This document shows positions 22,963-36,059 of a stretch of DNA of 64,000 bases, one piece after another; position 1 is the first letter of the stretch, and the number at the start of each line of letters is the position of its first letter. The DNA is from Anniella stebbinsi (lineage: Eukaryota; Chordata; Lepidosauria; Squamata; Anniellidae). The DNA lies in contig JARDYH010000003.1 of NCBI GenBank assembly GCA_029215795.1, positions 33,295,001 through 33,359,000 of the forward strand, read 5' to 3'. Position numbers and translations under genes: made by a program. The notes beneath the pieces were generated by a model that had not been told where the DNA came from, made no database searches, and was given only the letters and a program-made list of their open reading frames with translations.

Positions 22963-23097
22963 CAGGGCCAGATCCACACCAAGCAGAATGACACTTTGAA
23001 AACGGTTTGAAAATTGTATATGGAGTGTGTTCTGGGCCCCAACAGCAGTCCCTACTGTTATAAACCATTTTAAAGCAGTAGTGTAGATCCTGCCCTG
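22963..23097. mobile_element. Short fold-back element inside the CR1 fragment
   Basis: Ends CAGGGCCAGATCCACACC and GTGTAGATCCTGCCCTG are inverted. It interrupts CR1 between AAGGGGAGAC and ATAGAAGGG. Confidence 0.75.
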
Positions 23098-23589
23098 ATA
23101 GAAGGGTACAAAATTATGCATAGTGTGGAGAATGTGGACAGGGAGACATTTTGCTCCCTCTCATATAATACTAGAACCCAATGAGGTCATCCCATGAAGC
23201 TGATTGGTGGGAGATCCAGAACAGATAAAAGGAAGAACTTCTTCACACAGCACATAGTTAAACTATGGAATCTGCTCCCACGATATGTAGTGATGGGGAC
23301 ACCAATTTTGATGGCTTAAAATGGGAGTTAGACAAATTCCTGGAGAAGTCTCCACTCGTATCCCACTTTGGGGGAAAGAAACATCTCTTAACTGTTTTTA
23401 AGTTTTGGAAACTGGAAAAACTTAACTACAAGGATGTGAAGCAGCTACTGAGAAAAGAAATGGAGTGAATTTTGAAATTAAAGACAGGGGCTAAATGAGA
23501 AGCTGGAATTCTTACCACTCTTATAATTACCCTGTAATTTTGAGACATTTCCCAGTGCTTATAGCTCTGTCCAGATATGAGAAGACTTT

Positions 23590-24099
23590 GGCCATTTCTA
23601 CACCGGCCATTTTTTACAGAATCATCCCCGAGTTGTCCCTGTGAGTCCAGACAACGCACAGGGACTCCCGGGGGTGGGGGAGGAGGCGGGGACTGGTTTT
23701 CCCAGGGATAAAGGATCCCTGGGAAATCCTGATTTTTCCCATGGTCCCGAGAATGTCCTGGCTGGTGCCCGCTTACTTGTGAGTAAGTGGGCATCAGAAA
23801 TGGCCATGGAGCCGCTCCACGTGGCTCTGTGCCCATCAGGGGAGAGGGGGGAGCAAGTCCACTATCCCTAGAATGGTGGGGTGGGCCCCCTGATATCGGG
23901 CATTTTTTTTACCTCCCATTTCGCAGTGGAGCGTAAGTGCGCTCTTCGGGCCTGTTTTAAAAAACAAAAATGGCGGCTGTGACTCTGTGATGTCCCAGGA
24001 GAAAACCACGGCATCACACTTCCTGGTGAAGAAAGAAGCAGGTATGTCCGGGATAGTCCCCAGGCCCTCCTGCTACACCTGTAGGTGTAGAAAGGTCCT
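23590..24099. mobile_element. Family A DNA transposon, 0.5 kb
   Basis: Ends GGCCATTTCTACACC and GGTGTAGAAAGG are inverted. CACAGGGACTCCCGGGGGTG and GATTTTTCCCATGGTCCCGA also occur in the 49.6-kb copy. Confidence 0.7.
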
Positions 24100-24529
24100 T
24101 AGATGGAACTATCATGTTATGATAACACCTGTAAGAAACTCAAAGAAAAAACTTGCCTAATCACAGATAACACCTGACAAAAAAGAAAAAAAAAGTGTGC
24201 AGGGTTATAACACAAGGCTCTGCATACCAACCACTCTTTTCAATTGTTATTTATCAGAGAAAGAAATTCTGTTGAGAAGAAGATCTTTGCAAATACCTTC
24301 CTACAAGTAAGATTTCACAGATACTCTTTTGATTAGAAATGTATTGCAAGTATGTAATGAAATACTAGTATATAAAGCAATTTGTCCTCTTGTAATAATT
24401 TAAAATGTTGAAAAAACAGTTTACATATGTACATAGGTCCCTGTGGCAATATGTCAACTTGATTTTATAATGAGAATATATTTTAACACATGTTGTCCCC
24501 ATCATGTTTTTTACAGTATGTATTTTAAA

Positions 24530-24625
24530 TGTTTACAGCCCCCTGAAGAAGGCCGTATAAAGATATAGGCCGAAATGCGTCAGGCTCTTCAACTTTGGAA
24601 AAATAAATAAAAAATCAGCATCCTG
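24530..24625 (+). repeat. Retroelement-tail-like repeat with hammerhead-like core
   Basis: CTGAAGA (24543-24549), then GGCC and GGCC that can pair (24551-24554 with 24568-24571), then GAAA (24572-24575) and TGCGTC. This fits the hammerhead core CUGANGA, stem II, GAAA. Catalytic folding is not shown. Confidence 0.35.
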
Positions 24626-25204
24626 AGAACCTGTTTCTTCCTTTGTTTCACTGGATTTGGATGCTTTTCTCCCCCTGCTTTTGCTTTTCATCTCCACAGC
24701 ACATCATCCTTACGTCCCTGATGACATTTCTGCCTTAAGTGCTCCGGTTCTTGGTGAAACAAAACACAAGCCTTCTTCATGAATTGTTGAATTATAATTA
24801 CTCGGGTGGAAATGCTTCAGGTCCAGGAACCAAATTCTTTTGGGAAACAAAGTGGGAAGAAATTGAATCATGGCAAAGTGAAGCTGAAAATCAAGAAATT
24901 CAATATTTCTTAGTGCCAGAGACCCTTAATTATTCAGGCCTGGAACATTCAAAACCCTAATTATTTGAATTTGCTGCATGGCACTCAAGTACTCCTATGT
25001 CAGTATCACCCTGAGTTAAGAGCACTTCCATTGCTTCTAGATGTCTGATTATATTTCCCAGGTCATTTGACGAAATGAGTGTAATACAGAGTGAAATCAC
25101 TGATCTTCCAGCGAAGTCCTATCATTTGTGTCTGTTGATACGAGATTAAGCAAAACCCAGAACTCATTCTGTTCAATGAGAGGGAGGACTAATTAGCTGT
25201 TGCC

Positions 25205-25625
25205 TGCTTCTAATTCCAGTTATTATTATTATTAATTTATTTATTTGTAATTTAATGAACATCGGGGTGGGAGGGAGACTCTTCTATCGGTCCCACCATT
25301 ATCGGAGGCACTTTTGGTGGGGATGCGAGAGAGGGCCTTCTCGGTGGCTGCTCCCTACCTTGGAACTCCCCAGGAGAGGCTAGGTTGGCTCCCTCTTCGT
25401 TGTCCATCTGCTAAGTGGCAAAGATATTTGGTATTGAGATGGGCTGTTGACTTGGGTGCTGTTCTTATTCTTTCATTGTTGTGTTTTTTATTGTGTTTTT
25501 GATGTATTTGTTTTATGATTGTTTTAATAATATTTTAATTTTAAATACTGGCTTTCATTATTGTTAGCTGCCTTGAGTGCTGTTTTCTGGGGGTACACAT
25601 CAAATTCATCATCATCATCTTAGTA
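25205..25625 (+). mobile_element. LINE 3'-end-like repeat
   Basis: GAGGGCCTTCTCGGTGGCTG, CTTGGAACTCCCCAGGAGAG, a T-rich stretch and TAGCTGCCTTGAGTGC follow the layout of common reptile LINE/SINE 3' ends. Family not certain. A similar layout occurs at 50650-51000. Confidence 0.45.
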
Positions 25626-26673
25626 TTATTAATTTTGTTTTCTAATGTGTTCCTCCTTCAATCATTTTTCTTCAAGGTATAGTTGTTGCCAAAGAATGGC
25701 AAGGCAAAATAGATGCATGGTCCTGAGACTGGCAGGAGTCCAACACTGTAGTAGTTAGCTGGACAAAACCTTCAAACAAAGGCACCATGCGGACTTAGTT
25801 ACCCCTTCATTTCTTAATTAGGCTTGCCATTGCCCTCGTGGGATGCCAAATGTGTACATAAACTCCCAAAATGATATTCAACTCTAAATTATAATGGCAT
25901 TGCAAATTGGGAAGCCCAGACATGGAAAATGAAGGAGCACCTTGAATGAACACCATGGAGACCTGGAAGGACTTTGCACTTCATGTTCCCTGCTCCTTCT
26001 GCCCTGCATTGGCTAAGGTGATCTGGTTCATTCTTCTACCCGGAGGCCCCCCAAATCCTAAACCAGCCCTGCAAGGACATAGGACAAAAGAGTGGAATAA
26101 CAGTCATGGGCTAAATGAGCTTTGTAAAGACAGGCAAAGGAAAAGACAGAGTCAAGAGAAGCAGAATGCTGGGATGATTTGCCAGCTTTCCGATTTTACA
26201 TTATAGGCATTTGCAGACAGTTATGAATCCTGTGTTCCTTGCTGTTGCATCAAAGCAGGGAAAGTATTTGTTTTTCTCTCATTGAACAATTTAATTGGAG
26301 GTAGGTATTGGTTAAATATGAGGAAGCAGAACTAGCTAACTAGGAGAGCAGTTCAAGAACAGCATACGCTGAGATGATACAGAAATAGAGATATAGCAAC
26401 CAGATTTCAGTGGGTGGATCTTGGGCCAGGTTGTGTGTATCTGAGAGCTTCTTAAAAGGGCTTTCAGGAATCCCAGGAATGGTCCAGGAAACCCAGTTGG
26501 AAATGGGAGTGCTCTGGGGAAAGGAATGGGCTAAAGCAGGGTGGCAAGGGAAAAGCAGGGCTGGGGAGAAAGGTGTTTAATGCCTAATTTTGCACATTCC
26601 AACCAATATGTGAACTGAAGCTCAGTTATCCTTCAAAGTGTGCAGTTCTCTGAACGTTGCAGGGCAGCCCTCC

Positions 26674-26713
<40 letters not shown>

Positions 26714-28854
26714 CATACCAAAATGTGTTCATTAGGGAAAGTGTGAAAAAAATGTACTCATTCATGAAAACAATGTTAAAATGCATTATATTAGGAAAAT
26801 TGCTCGCAAAATCTTGTATATTACATCACATATAATAAAATCCATGTTTTAGTAGAACTGAGCACAAATTTGTGAACATTTTTTTTCATGCATTTTTTTA
26901 AAGAAAAAAAATCAAAGTTCAGGTAAACCAAACTTAAGACTGGGGGGGGAGTGATTCAAATCAAACTGAAGATTAGAAAAATCAGAAATGGAGTGAAAAC
27001 AAAATGTACATATATGTCAACCCCTAGTGAAGAATAATGATAATGGGAAGAAACTGATTGGCAAAACACTGACCTCATATTGACATGACATTTCACAGGT
27101 TTTTTGGGTTACTATCATATGCATGTTTAGACAGAAAATGTCCTGCAACTTCCAGCATGCCCCAGTCATGCTGGTAGTTGTAGAACTTTTTCTCCCTTTC
27201 AAAACATACATAAGATATTATTCTTGACTAGATTTTTTAAAAAAATGTGGGAAGGGCTATTTTAAATGTCTCAGGTAAAAGTAAAGGTATTTGAAATAGT
27301 TCAGCAGTGTGGAGGGAAAGAAGTAACGTTGTATTTTGTGGTTTTTTTCTTCCTGCTTGAACTAACCATGGTTAGACATTTAGGACCCACTGAGCACCCC
27401 AAAACAAAAAACAAACAAACGAAAGAAAGAAAGAAAGGCAAAAAAGGTACCAAATGTAAGAAGTTATGAAGTTTAAGTTAACAAAGTGGTGAGGAGTTGT
27501 GCTCCTCACCACTACTGGTACCTGTGTCATAAGAGCTCTTCGTGAGTGGTGTGCAACCCTCACCCTGCCATAATCCAGCATTTCTAATTGTCCTTAATAG
27601 AGTGAAGGATTGCATATCCCCAAACACAAAATATTGTGGCTTGAGTGGCAGGGAAATGCAGTATCCCAAAAATAACGTCTCAGCCTTAAGGAATGACATT
27701 TCTACCCCAAGAAAAGAACGAGTAGCAACTGCACATTTATCCTAAAAAACCAAACAAAATAAAAATATAAATCTCTGAAATATTCCAAAATGGTGCCAAT
27801 CAGCACTGACCTGTGATAAGCCACCTGTGCTGACACACGCCCTCACTCTGTATGTTCTTTAGGGCAGTAAATTATGCACATGCAGTGTATATCTAACCCT
27901 ATGGAACCCCAATCTGTTACTGGCTATAGTTGCTTCTCATATGCATATTCTCAAGAATTGTAAATGCCTGTGGGTTCAGGGATTGGGCTCCATTTTGTAC
28001 ATCAATGTATTTATTTAATTTATTTAATTAATTAATTAAAATGATGTTGATGCTGCTGTGAAAAGAAGTAATGGGGAAATGTGCTTATTCAGAATGACCT
28101 AGCTCTGAGGCTGGGGATGGGGACACACACACATACACACACCAGCCCACTAATCAATTTTAAATGTAAACCAATGTGGCAATAACAACCTCCAAGCAGC
28201 ATTGACATCTCTGAAACATTTCAACAGGATTCCCATGTGCATAAGTGTGCTGAAGATTGAGCTGCAGAGTGATCACCTTTCTTTGGAGGGCCTCATCGAA
28301 AATTACCTATCATCCATTTCCCAAATCTGCATGTCCTCAAGAGTGGATCACACCCATGCTGCCCATCATTTCTTGCACCAGCATTAGGAAGCAGCAATTC
28401 ATGCAGCCTTCCTCCTTTTTAATTTTTTTGTGGCACCATCAATCACCACCCCAAGATACAGTTAGTCTCCCAAAGGATATACAAACCAAGACAGTAAAAC
28501 CCTTCCCCGGTTGTTCCTCAACCATCCTGTGAAAGCCAGTGTAGAACTTTCCTGGAGCCAACGGTGAACAGATTGCAAACAGCCAAAGTGTGAAATGGAA
28601 GACAACAGGTAGCAGCAGCAGACAGACTCAGGAGAACGCAAGCCAGCAACAGAACTAGGAGACCGGTCATGTTGGGTGTGAAATGCAGCAGTGATCTTCA
28701 ATTTCACAGACTGCCAAAGTAAACTTTTGCATGCAATTGAATTTGGAGGAATAGCCAGGAACAGGAGGCAGGTTTGCCTGATACTCACATAGCACAGGGA
28801 TGGATATTTGCCTTCATTCCCCAGGATGCTTCATATTCTTATTTCTTCCTCTTT
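25626..28854. other. Gene-free stretch
   Basis: No supported gene. It holds an (AAT)n run at 26674-26713, family T sequence (26648-27015), a (TTAA)-rich patch at 28010-28040 and unassigned sequence. Confidence 0.45.
26674..26713. repeat. (AAT)n microsatellite
   Basis: About 13 uninterrupted AAT units. Confidence 0.95.
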
Positions 28855-28856
28855 CA

Positions 28857-28905
<49 letters not shown>
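28855..28905. repeat. (AAT)n microsatellite
   Basis: About 16 AAT units. Confidence 0.95.
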
Positions 28906-28929
28906 GTTTAAAAAAACAGAAATGAATTC

Positions 28930-29820
28930 CAGAGTCTTTTGCATGGGACTAGAATGCCTCCTTACACCTTTTCCCCCTCCCCTTTGAGAGCTTTGGCTTT
29001 TATCTCCCCGTCTTTCTGCTGCCGCTCCAGCGGTGGCTTCCCTCCTCATGCTCCCTGCATTCCCACATCTGCCTGCTGACACTCTCCCACCTGGTCTCTC
29101 CAGCGCTACTGCAGGTAAGACGGCTGTCTCCCAGCATTTGCCGATTGGACTGCCCCCCTCTGGCTCTCTTTCTGCTGAATGAAGTGAAGCGGGCGGGCGG
29201 AGGGGGGGTGCTTGTCTCCCAGGGTTAGGTAGATCAAGCTGTATGTCAATTACTCCTGGGAATGTTGCCACCAGCCAATGGGGATCTGAGGGGAGCAACC
29301 GGGAGGAGGTGTGGAGCGAGGATGAGAAAGAGAGGAGAGAGAGAATGAATGGTTAAGGGAGAGAAGTAATGCGGGTGGGGGGAAGGAGTGAGGGGGAGTG
29401 ACACAGTGATTATGATGGAGAGAAAGAGCACGAGAGAGAGGAAGGAAGGAAGGGAGGAAGGAAGGAAGGAAGGAAGGAAGGAAGGAAGGAGGAAATGAGG
29501 GGGAGAAAGGTGGAAATCAGGGGGTGCGAGGGAGCAATTGTGACAGATGGTGACAGGAGGCAGTACCGGCAGGAAAGGGAGAAGAAGTGGGGTGAGAGGG
29601 AGAAACGGGGAAGGAAGAAACGCGGGGGGGGGGGGAGCAGCAGGAGCCCTGTGATGCTCCTGGAGTGCAGCTGGCACACACGAAGGCGAGCTGGGGTAGA
29701 GCTGAATACTCAGCACCGGCGCTGGGTGCATTTCGCAAAGCCCACACAGCCTCGTAGCCACGACTCGGTTGAAGTTTCGCGGAGTTTGCCTACAAGGGCT
29801 TCGCTGTTTGTGCCTCCATA
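28930..29820. promoter_or_regulatory. GC- and CpG-enriched block, possible SSTR3 promoter or 5' exon
   Basis: Two CpG-enriched parts (29000-29230 and 29560-29815) flank a purine-rich GAAG run. It lies about 11 kb upstream of the SSTR3 acceptor at 18301, on the side where a 5' exon must be. A plus-strand donor-like CAGGTAAGA is at about 29110 and minus-strand donor-like sites exist, but none is decisive. Confidence 0.3.
29441..29490. repeat. (GAAG)n microsatellite
   Basis: About 12 GAAG/GGAA units with one GGGA interruption. Confidence 0.9.
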
Positions 29821-30149
29821 TACCACAGCTCCATGCCCTGTTAGCTCACAAATGTGGTTCGGCCTTTATTAATTTGCTGTTATATAACTTGTTTATGTAT
29901 GCCAGAGCCTGGGGCCATTTTTCTTTTCTTTTTTTGCAAGTGACACTTCATGCAAATTACTTGCATTTGGGGGCATCTGTAAGTGGAATAATAACTGCCA
30001 TCATCATCATCATTTTTCCCCCAAAATAAAAATTTATGGCTAGAACGGATGTATATTTGGTTTTTAAAATGCCTCCTTCCACTTTCTGTTGCATCCAGAT
30101 ATAATTGTAATGCCTAGCTCAATCAGATCAAATCCCATCTTGTCCTGTG

Positions 30150-30436
30150 GGGCTGGCCCAAGGCATTTTACTGCCTAAAGTGAAGGACAAGATGGCACCC
30201 CCCACCCCAATTTCATGTACAGAAGCCAAACAGACTGGCAGTTGACTCTTACTTCAATGTTGGCTGTCTTCTCCATACTTAAGCACAGTAGGGTAGCTTG
30301 TGCGGTGGTGCAGGACAGGCTGTGTACAAGCTCTGTTCTCCAATAACTTGCATCCACTCCCTCTCACCCACCCCAGGATCTACCACCTGAGCCAGCTGCC
30401 TCACTCTGCCTAGTGGTAGGACTGGCCCTGTTGTCC
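30150..30436. mobile_element. hAT-like element, 'CAGGGCTGGCCC' family
   Basis: Left GGGGCTGGCCCAAGGCATTT and right TAGTGGTAGGACTGGCCCTG are inverted at the ends. Relatives are at 41989-42316, 43845-43996 and 59095-59400. Confidence 0.6.
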
Positions 30437-30544
30437 AGCAGGCCAACCAGATGCCCCTGGAAATGGGGGGAAAAACAAGGTGTAAAGGTGGTTGCTGCCC
30501 CAAATCATTGTCTTGGCACTTGGTCAATTGTTCCAAACCTTCTA

Positions 30545-30705
30545 GCTAGCATAGCTATTGAGCGTTGTTAGAGCTATCTGCCATGAATTTGTCTAATCTC
30601 CGTTTGGATCCACTTAGGCTAGTGGACATTAGCACATCTTGTGTCAGTGAATGTCATAGGTTAACAATGTATTGTGTGCAAATCCTGCATCAACAACATT
30701 TTCTG
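30545..30705 (-). mobile_element. CR1-like LINE 3' piece, reverse orientation
   Basis: CCATGAATTTGTCTAATCTC and GAATGTCATAGGTTAACAAT are reversed, decayed versions of the CR1 3' region seen near 23230-23330. Confidence 0.5.
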
Positions 30706-30865
30706 CATTTCATTTTCTGTTGATCCTACTGTATGCAATTCTCCCCGCCTCACTCTATGTACTGTAAAACTGTCAATAACACTTCATGCATCTGATAAAG
30801 TGGGCTACAGTTCATCCAAGTTGATGTCGGAATAAAAGTGTTAATCTTTAAGGTGCCACAAGCAT

Positions 30866-31262
30866 AGGTGTGCACAAGGGGTGTGCCAGATATGCCCAGG
30901 CACACCATTATGTCTCAAGCAATAATGTCTCTCTGCTAGGAGCCACATTTCAAAGAGGCCAGGAGAGGGGATCCGAAGGCTAATATCACCTCATAAGACC
31001 CTCCTCCGGCCAGTGTTACCACAAAGCCCCACCAATGTTGGGTCTTGAGGAATGTCTCCTCATGCCCTCCCCCTTCACCTGCAATGGCTCTCCTGTGGTC
31101 AGGGAATCTGAATGTGGAGTAGAGCATCAATGGAACAGTGTAATAAATAAATGAATAAAATATTAATTATTCAATCAATGTTCACCTTTCAAAAAATACA
31201 TTAATTTATAAAATTCCCAGGGTGCACACCCTAATGAAATGTGCTGTGCATGCCTATGGCCA
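30866..31262. mobile_element. Interspersed repeat, 'GTGCACACCCTAATGAAATG' family
   Basis: GGGTGCACACCCTAATGAAA (31220-31239) and inner blocks such as CCCACCAATGTTGGG occur in reverse complement at 51078-51380. Confidence 0.6.
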
Positions 31263-31864
31263 CAAGATTCTTTACTCTTCTTTTTACTGCAAAGTGACTG
31301 CCCTCTGGAAACAAGTAAGCAGGATCTTTCAGTTTCTAAACTTGTCTTTCATCCTTTCATGGGAGCTGCATTTTTATCCCTCCGGGCATGTTATCTAGAG
31401 GTTGGCTGCATTCACCCTCTCTTGCTTCTGCACCTGTGTGTTTCTCCTTCCACACACTGACTTTCTCCTTCACCTTCTGTTTCCTTCCCTGCCTCTTCCA
31501 ATCAAGTGAGTCTGCTCAGCGGAGAGCTGTTAAGTTGCCCCTTTTCAACCTCACAAGTGGAATTTGGGGGTATGGATGGATCTGGCCTCCATTGGTTTAG
31601 CACTTGACTACAATTGCAAAAGCACTTCATCCGGAGGTTAAAACGAACCGGTTTCATAGTCACAATAATAAGTTGGAGGTGGTAATGTTATTCCCTTCCC
31701 CATTTAGAGATGGAAAAGCAAATAGGGAGGAGGACTGAGCCAGTTCGGGCGCTGCTGAATCAGGCTGCTTTTGGAGACCAAAAGCAAAACACCAATTGTT
31801 TTAGCATACAGCAGCAAAACTGCTAACTGGTATTTGCTAGGCACTGTCTCCCTGCACCTTCACC

Positions 31865-32080
31865 CAGTGGAGGCTGGTAACTCCAATTTTGGGGGGACTG
31901 TGAATCCATTCTGGGTTTCATTCAGAATCCGAATTCTAAAGCGGCTATCCAAGGTGCTGCACCTAATTTGGGGCTTGGGATCAGCACCTTAGATAGCTCT
32001 TTTACAGTTCTGGCTGGTTCTGACTGAAACCCAGAATGGATTTACAGCCCCACTGAAATCAGAGCCACCAGCCTCCACTG
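31865..32080. mobile_element. Fold-back element, 'CAGTGGAGGCTGG' family
   Basis: Ends CAGTGGAGGCTGGT and ACCAGCCTCCACTG are perfect inverted repeats, with inner arms ATTCTGGGTTTCATTCAGAA and CTGACTGAAACCCAGAAT. Copies at 39338-39522 and 53709-53990. Confidence 0.8.
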
Positions 32081-35000
32081 CCCCTGCCACCCCCCACCCC
32101 CACCCCATCCACCCGTTCTGATGAATGGTGAGAATTGGCTTGCACTTAATCTACAGAACGTCTTGTAGGTATGGTTCTGTGGCCAGAGGTCTTGAGAGAC
32201 AGACAATGCTTCTTTTCTTTTCCCATCTCTCCCTCCACCTCTCTCTCTCTCTCTCTCGGCAGGTTCACCTTGGTCATTTCTGTTGCTTCGAACCTTGTTT
32301 CACTCACCAACACCCCTGGTGCCAGCTGGGCAGCAACGCAAGAATTTCTCCCATCCAGCATCACATAACGCCACTTCACACCCAGGACCCCCGAAGCCCT
32401 TGTAAGGAGCCAGTAAAACAGGTGCCAGCAGCTGCCAATTCTATTGCACCACAGGGACAGCTCTCATCCATTTTATTTTAGCAATCCGTAGGCTATTAGT
32501 CTTCACGGGTGACTCACTCTGTCTCCTCCTTGCTCTTTCCAGCTTTCCAATTCTGTCTTCTGCTCCTTTTAGGAGAATTAGTGTGCATATGAGATTGGGA
32601 TATAAGCAGAGCTGGTGATAATTCCCCATGGGTATCTTAAAGGACTCTGACAAGAGGAAGCAGTAGCAAAGAGAAGGGATTGTCCCCAGGTTTTCAGTGC
32701 CTCCCGTCCCCAACAAAATGATGTCAGGTCACTAATTGCTGACGTAGCTGTTGGCTTTAATAATGATGGGCTCAGACATGCGACATCTATCCGCTTGCGC
32801 CCTTTGACATGTCTCCTTGCATAGGGGAGATCAGCAGATGTGATGACGTAAAGCAACCTGGCATATAAGTAAAATTAAAAATAATCACTATTACCAGCCC
32901 ACAGAAGTGGTTTGCAACCATCTGAGCACGTATACCATGGACCACAGGGCAGCTTGAGTGGCAGGGCAGGAAAATAAATTGCTCATAAGGAATTCTGGGC
33001 CTAATGAGATATTCTCAGCACTGCAATAAAATAGCCATTTTTTGAGTTCTGGTGTTTGGGGGCTGGGGAAGTGGGGACCATGGCAGAAAAGCAGCTTTAT
33101 GTGCCCTGAATGTTCATTGATCAATATCCTAAATGGATTTCCTAGTATCAGGGAGGTTGATCACTGGATGATTTCCAAGGTTTTTTTTCTGACTCCCAAC
33201 TGTTAAACCATAGGAACAACCAAAAGCTCCCCCCACACACTCCACCCAAAGTTGGTGGTTAGGATTCCTGATCTGTAGTAACTGTAGTTGATTTGTACAA
33301 CTACAATTACTACATGCACTGGGATATGCAGGTATATCCCAGTGCATGGCTCAAGGGGTCCACTGGATTATTGGCTCCTCCCCTGAGCCACCATTTTGCA
33401 TTTAGACAGATGGAGAAGAGCCACACTGACCATGCTTGGCCAGGAAAAGTTGGGGTCAATTCCCAACTTTTCTGCTATGTACTTTTGGCTCTTTACCCCA
33501 GGGTAGCTCCGAATTGGCAGCTGTGTCATATAACAGATGCAGCGCAGATTCGGAGCCACCCTAGGGCAAAGACAATGTTAAGACAGCCTCCTGTTCTGGC
33601 CTGTTAAATGTTTAAGTGGCTTTGGCAGGTCTAGATGGCTTTCTTGCAATTGCCTCCTGCCAAGTGACACACAGCACTTGTGGCTCCACCACACGCCTTT
33701 GTCGGCTCAATCAGACATTTGCGCAGCTGGACTAGAGAAGTGATGCAATGCCACCCAACAATATGCTGGCATCTGGGCTCAGCCCTGTAGCCCTTTTAAA
33801 AGCTTCCTGATAGTGGAGGGAAGGACTGGGCTAGGGCAAAAAACTCAGACACTGGCCAGTATATGTATAGGTGGGGAGGATATGATAGCCATGGAGGGGG
33901 TCAGCTAGCCTTTCCAACAGCAAACTACTGTGACAGGAGGACGTTGGACTGACTACCTATAGCCAAGATGGCTGCCGCAATGACATGGGATAAGCTATCC
34001 AATGATGGTGAGTCCTTCCTCCCCTAGTTCAGGTGTGGGTAACATGCACCTCCACTACCCCTGCTGCCCCCTCTATATGCTATTTTTTTCCAGCACTCTG
34101 TGGCCTGGTTGGGTGTATGTCTCAGAGACCAAAATGGCCTCCAGGCCTCCTAAAGTTGCCCAACCCTGCCCTAGTCTTTGCGGAAGGGACTCAGGCATCT
34201 GACCTTCTTATGCCAAGGGGCAGGGTTGTGCCCTTTGAGGTAAAGTTGTTCATAGCTCCCGCATACCAGGGGCATGACGTACTTCATTTGGCCAGAGCTC
34301 TGTCCTGGCAGCCAGGCTAAATTCCCACTGAACTCCCCCCAAATCCCAGTTTCATGTTCTCTTTTAGGCTGGAGTCCTCATGCCACTGTACAAAAGGAGA
34401 CTAGATGCATTAGATACCAGGTATGGCTTTTTAGCTAACTAGCAACATGTCACTGTGCTAGCAGTCCATCTCTGAAAACCCATCTCTGTACCAAAGTACT
34501 ATGGAAGCAACACAAGAAACTGGTGACAAGAACAGAGAGTTTATTGAGTCTTAATTTCTGTGCAGTGATCAGTGGCAGATAAGCTGTGCAGAGAGATTAC
34601 AGAGAATATAGGTGCTTCCATACTAAAGCCCTTTAGTGACGCAGCTGAAGCATGGCTTTTCTGCAATCACCTGGAAGTGGGATTTTTAAAAACAGAGGTT
34701 TGAAATTGCACTTTACATACCACAATATTATCCAGCAATGCCCTTCCCCACGGACAAGATCATTCCATAATGCCTACTCATAAGTAAGATCCATGCAGCA
34801 CAAGCCCTTTCTAACACTATTTGAAATCCTCCTCTTTGCCAGCTTCATTCCTTCATGTTGCAAAGGGCTGGGAGAGTCGTTCTGACCAGCACCTCTAACT
34901 TGCCCAGTATCAGTTTCTCTTCCCACTGGGGGGAGATATTAATTACTTGTTTCCTGGCATTTTTTTTCTTCGCTTTTGTTAATGCTGAAGTAGCACTTTT

Positions 35001-36059
35001 AAAGCACTAGGTTGCCATTAAAACAAGTAAAGCATAATGAGAGGAAATCAATAATTAGAAGACACCCCCCCACACACACACACACAGATAGAGAGAGAAC
35101 CTGGCATTGGGACAATATAGAGAATTTACAAGGGGCAAATCAGAGGATATTCATTTTTTTAAAAAACCACCCCAACCTTCAGCAAAAAGCAATAAATGGG
35201 CCAAACCTGCAAAACAGAAGCAGATGGCACAGAAACCTTGAAAAGCCCAAACAGCACTTTTCCTTCTGATATTGGGCATGCTGGTGCTACAAATGCATTT
35301 TGTTTTTTTAAAAATAATAATAATAATAAAATAGCTGCACACCTGGTCTGGAAAAACACAAGGCAATTAGAAAACACTGGAATGCAACAGATGCACAATA
35401 ATGTCATGTGGGTGCTCCATAAAGGGGGAATAGACTTAACAGCTAGTGCAGAAGCACCCTGAGAAAATATTGGGGTCTCTCAGAGAGGTACAGGAAAAGA
35501 ATCCAGCTGGTGCCAAAGTCTTCCATCTCTAAACCACCTAGTCGAGGTCAATCCATGAGGTGAAGGGGCAGAATCTGAAATCTGTATATCAAATAAAGGG
35601 GTCAGTCTCTGCAGTTCATAATAAGGAGTTCCTTGTGTGACCCCCCCTCCCCACCAGTACTCCCTTTCTTAAGTAGTGGGTAGTTCCAGGTGGTCATTAC
35701 AAGGTTTAAGAGGAAGAGAAAATTGGAGACTTCTAGTGGGTGGATGCTCCTTTTACAGTCTGTAAAGTTCACTGAACCCCTGCCTGCTGCTTAGACAAAT
35801 AAAAAAAATGAGGAAATGAAGTTTACAAACTACCTTTCTTCCTCATTTTGGGTATCTGCGAACTAAAAAATAAAAATGCCCACCTTCTGGTGGAAACTGC
35901 AAGTGCCTGGCCAGAAAGTAAATCAGGGTTGGCTTCAAAGAAAGGGAGTGTCCATTTGTGTCAGGGATGTTGTTCAACTCTAACTCCCATCAGCCTCAAT
36001 CAACATAGGCAATGGTGAGGGATGATGGGACCTGGAGTGCAGCAATGTCTGGTGCATTA
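32081..36059. other. Gene-free stretch
   Basis: No supported gene. It contains a palindrome TGCACTGGGATAT...ATATCCCAGTGCA at about 33316-33347, an AC-rich patch at about 35065-35088 and an (AAT) patch near 35314-35328. The rest is unassigned. Confidence 0.45.

Larger units (their letters stand above)
21955..23480 (+). mobile_element. CR1-type LINE fragment with reverse-transcriptase remnant
   Basis: At 21987-22240 the frame reads GPMLFNLFINELELG and FADDTRLF, the LINE reverse-transcriptase palm with its catalytic ADD. The 3' region follows (TAAGGAGCTGGAGCAACTCC at about 22878, GAAGAACTTCTTCACACAGC at 23232, GGAGTTAGACAAATTCCTGG at 23324). The copy is 5'-truncated, decayed, and split by inserts at 22431-22870 and 22963-23097. 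Not functional. Confidence 0.8.

Noticed and set aside
29246..29761. 171-codon minus-strand frame rich in Ser, Pro and Leu
   Set aside because: It is a translation of the purine-rich GAAG and GGGA tracts; no domain.
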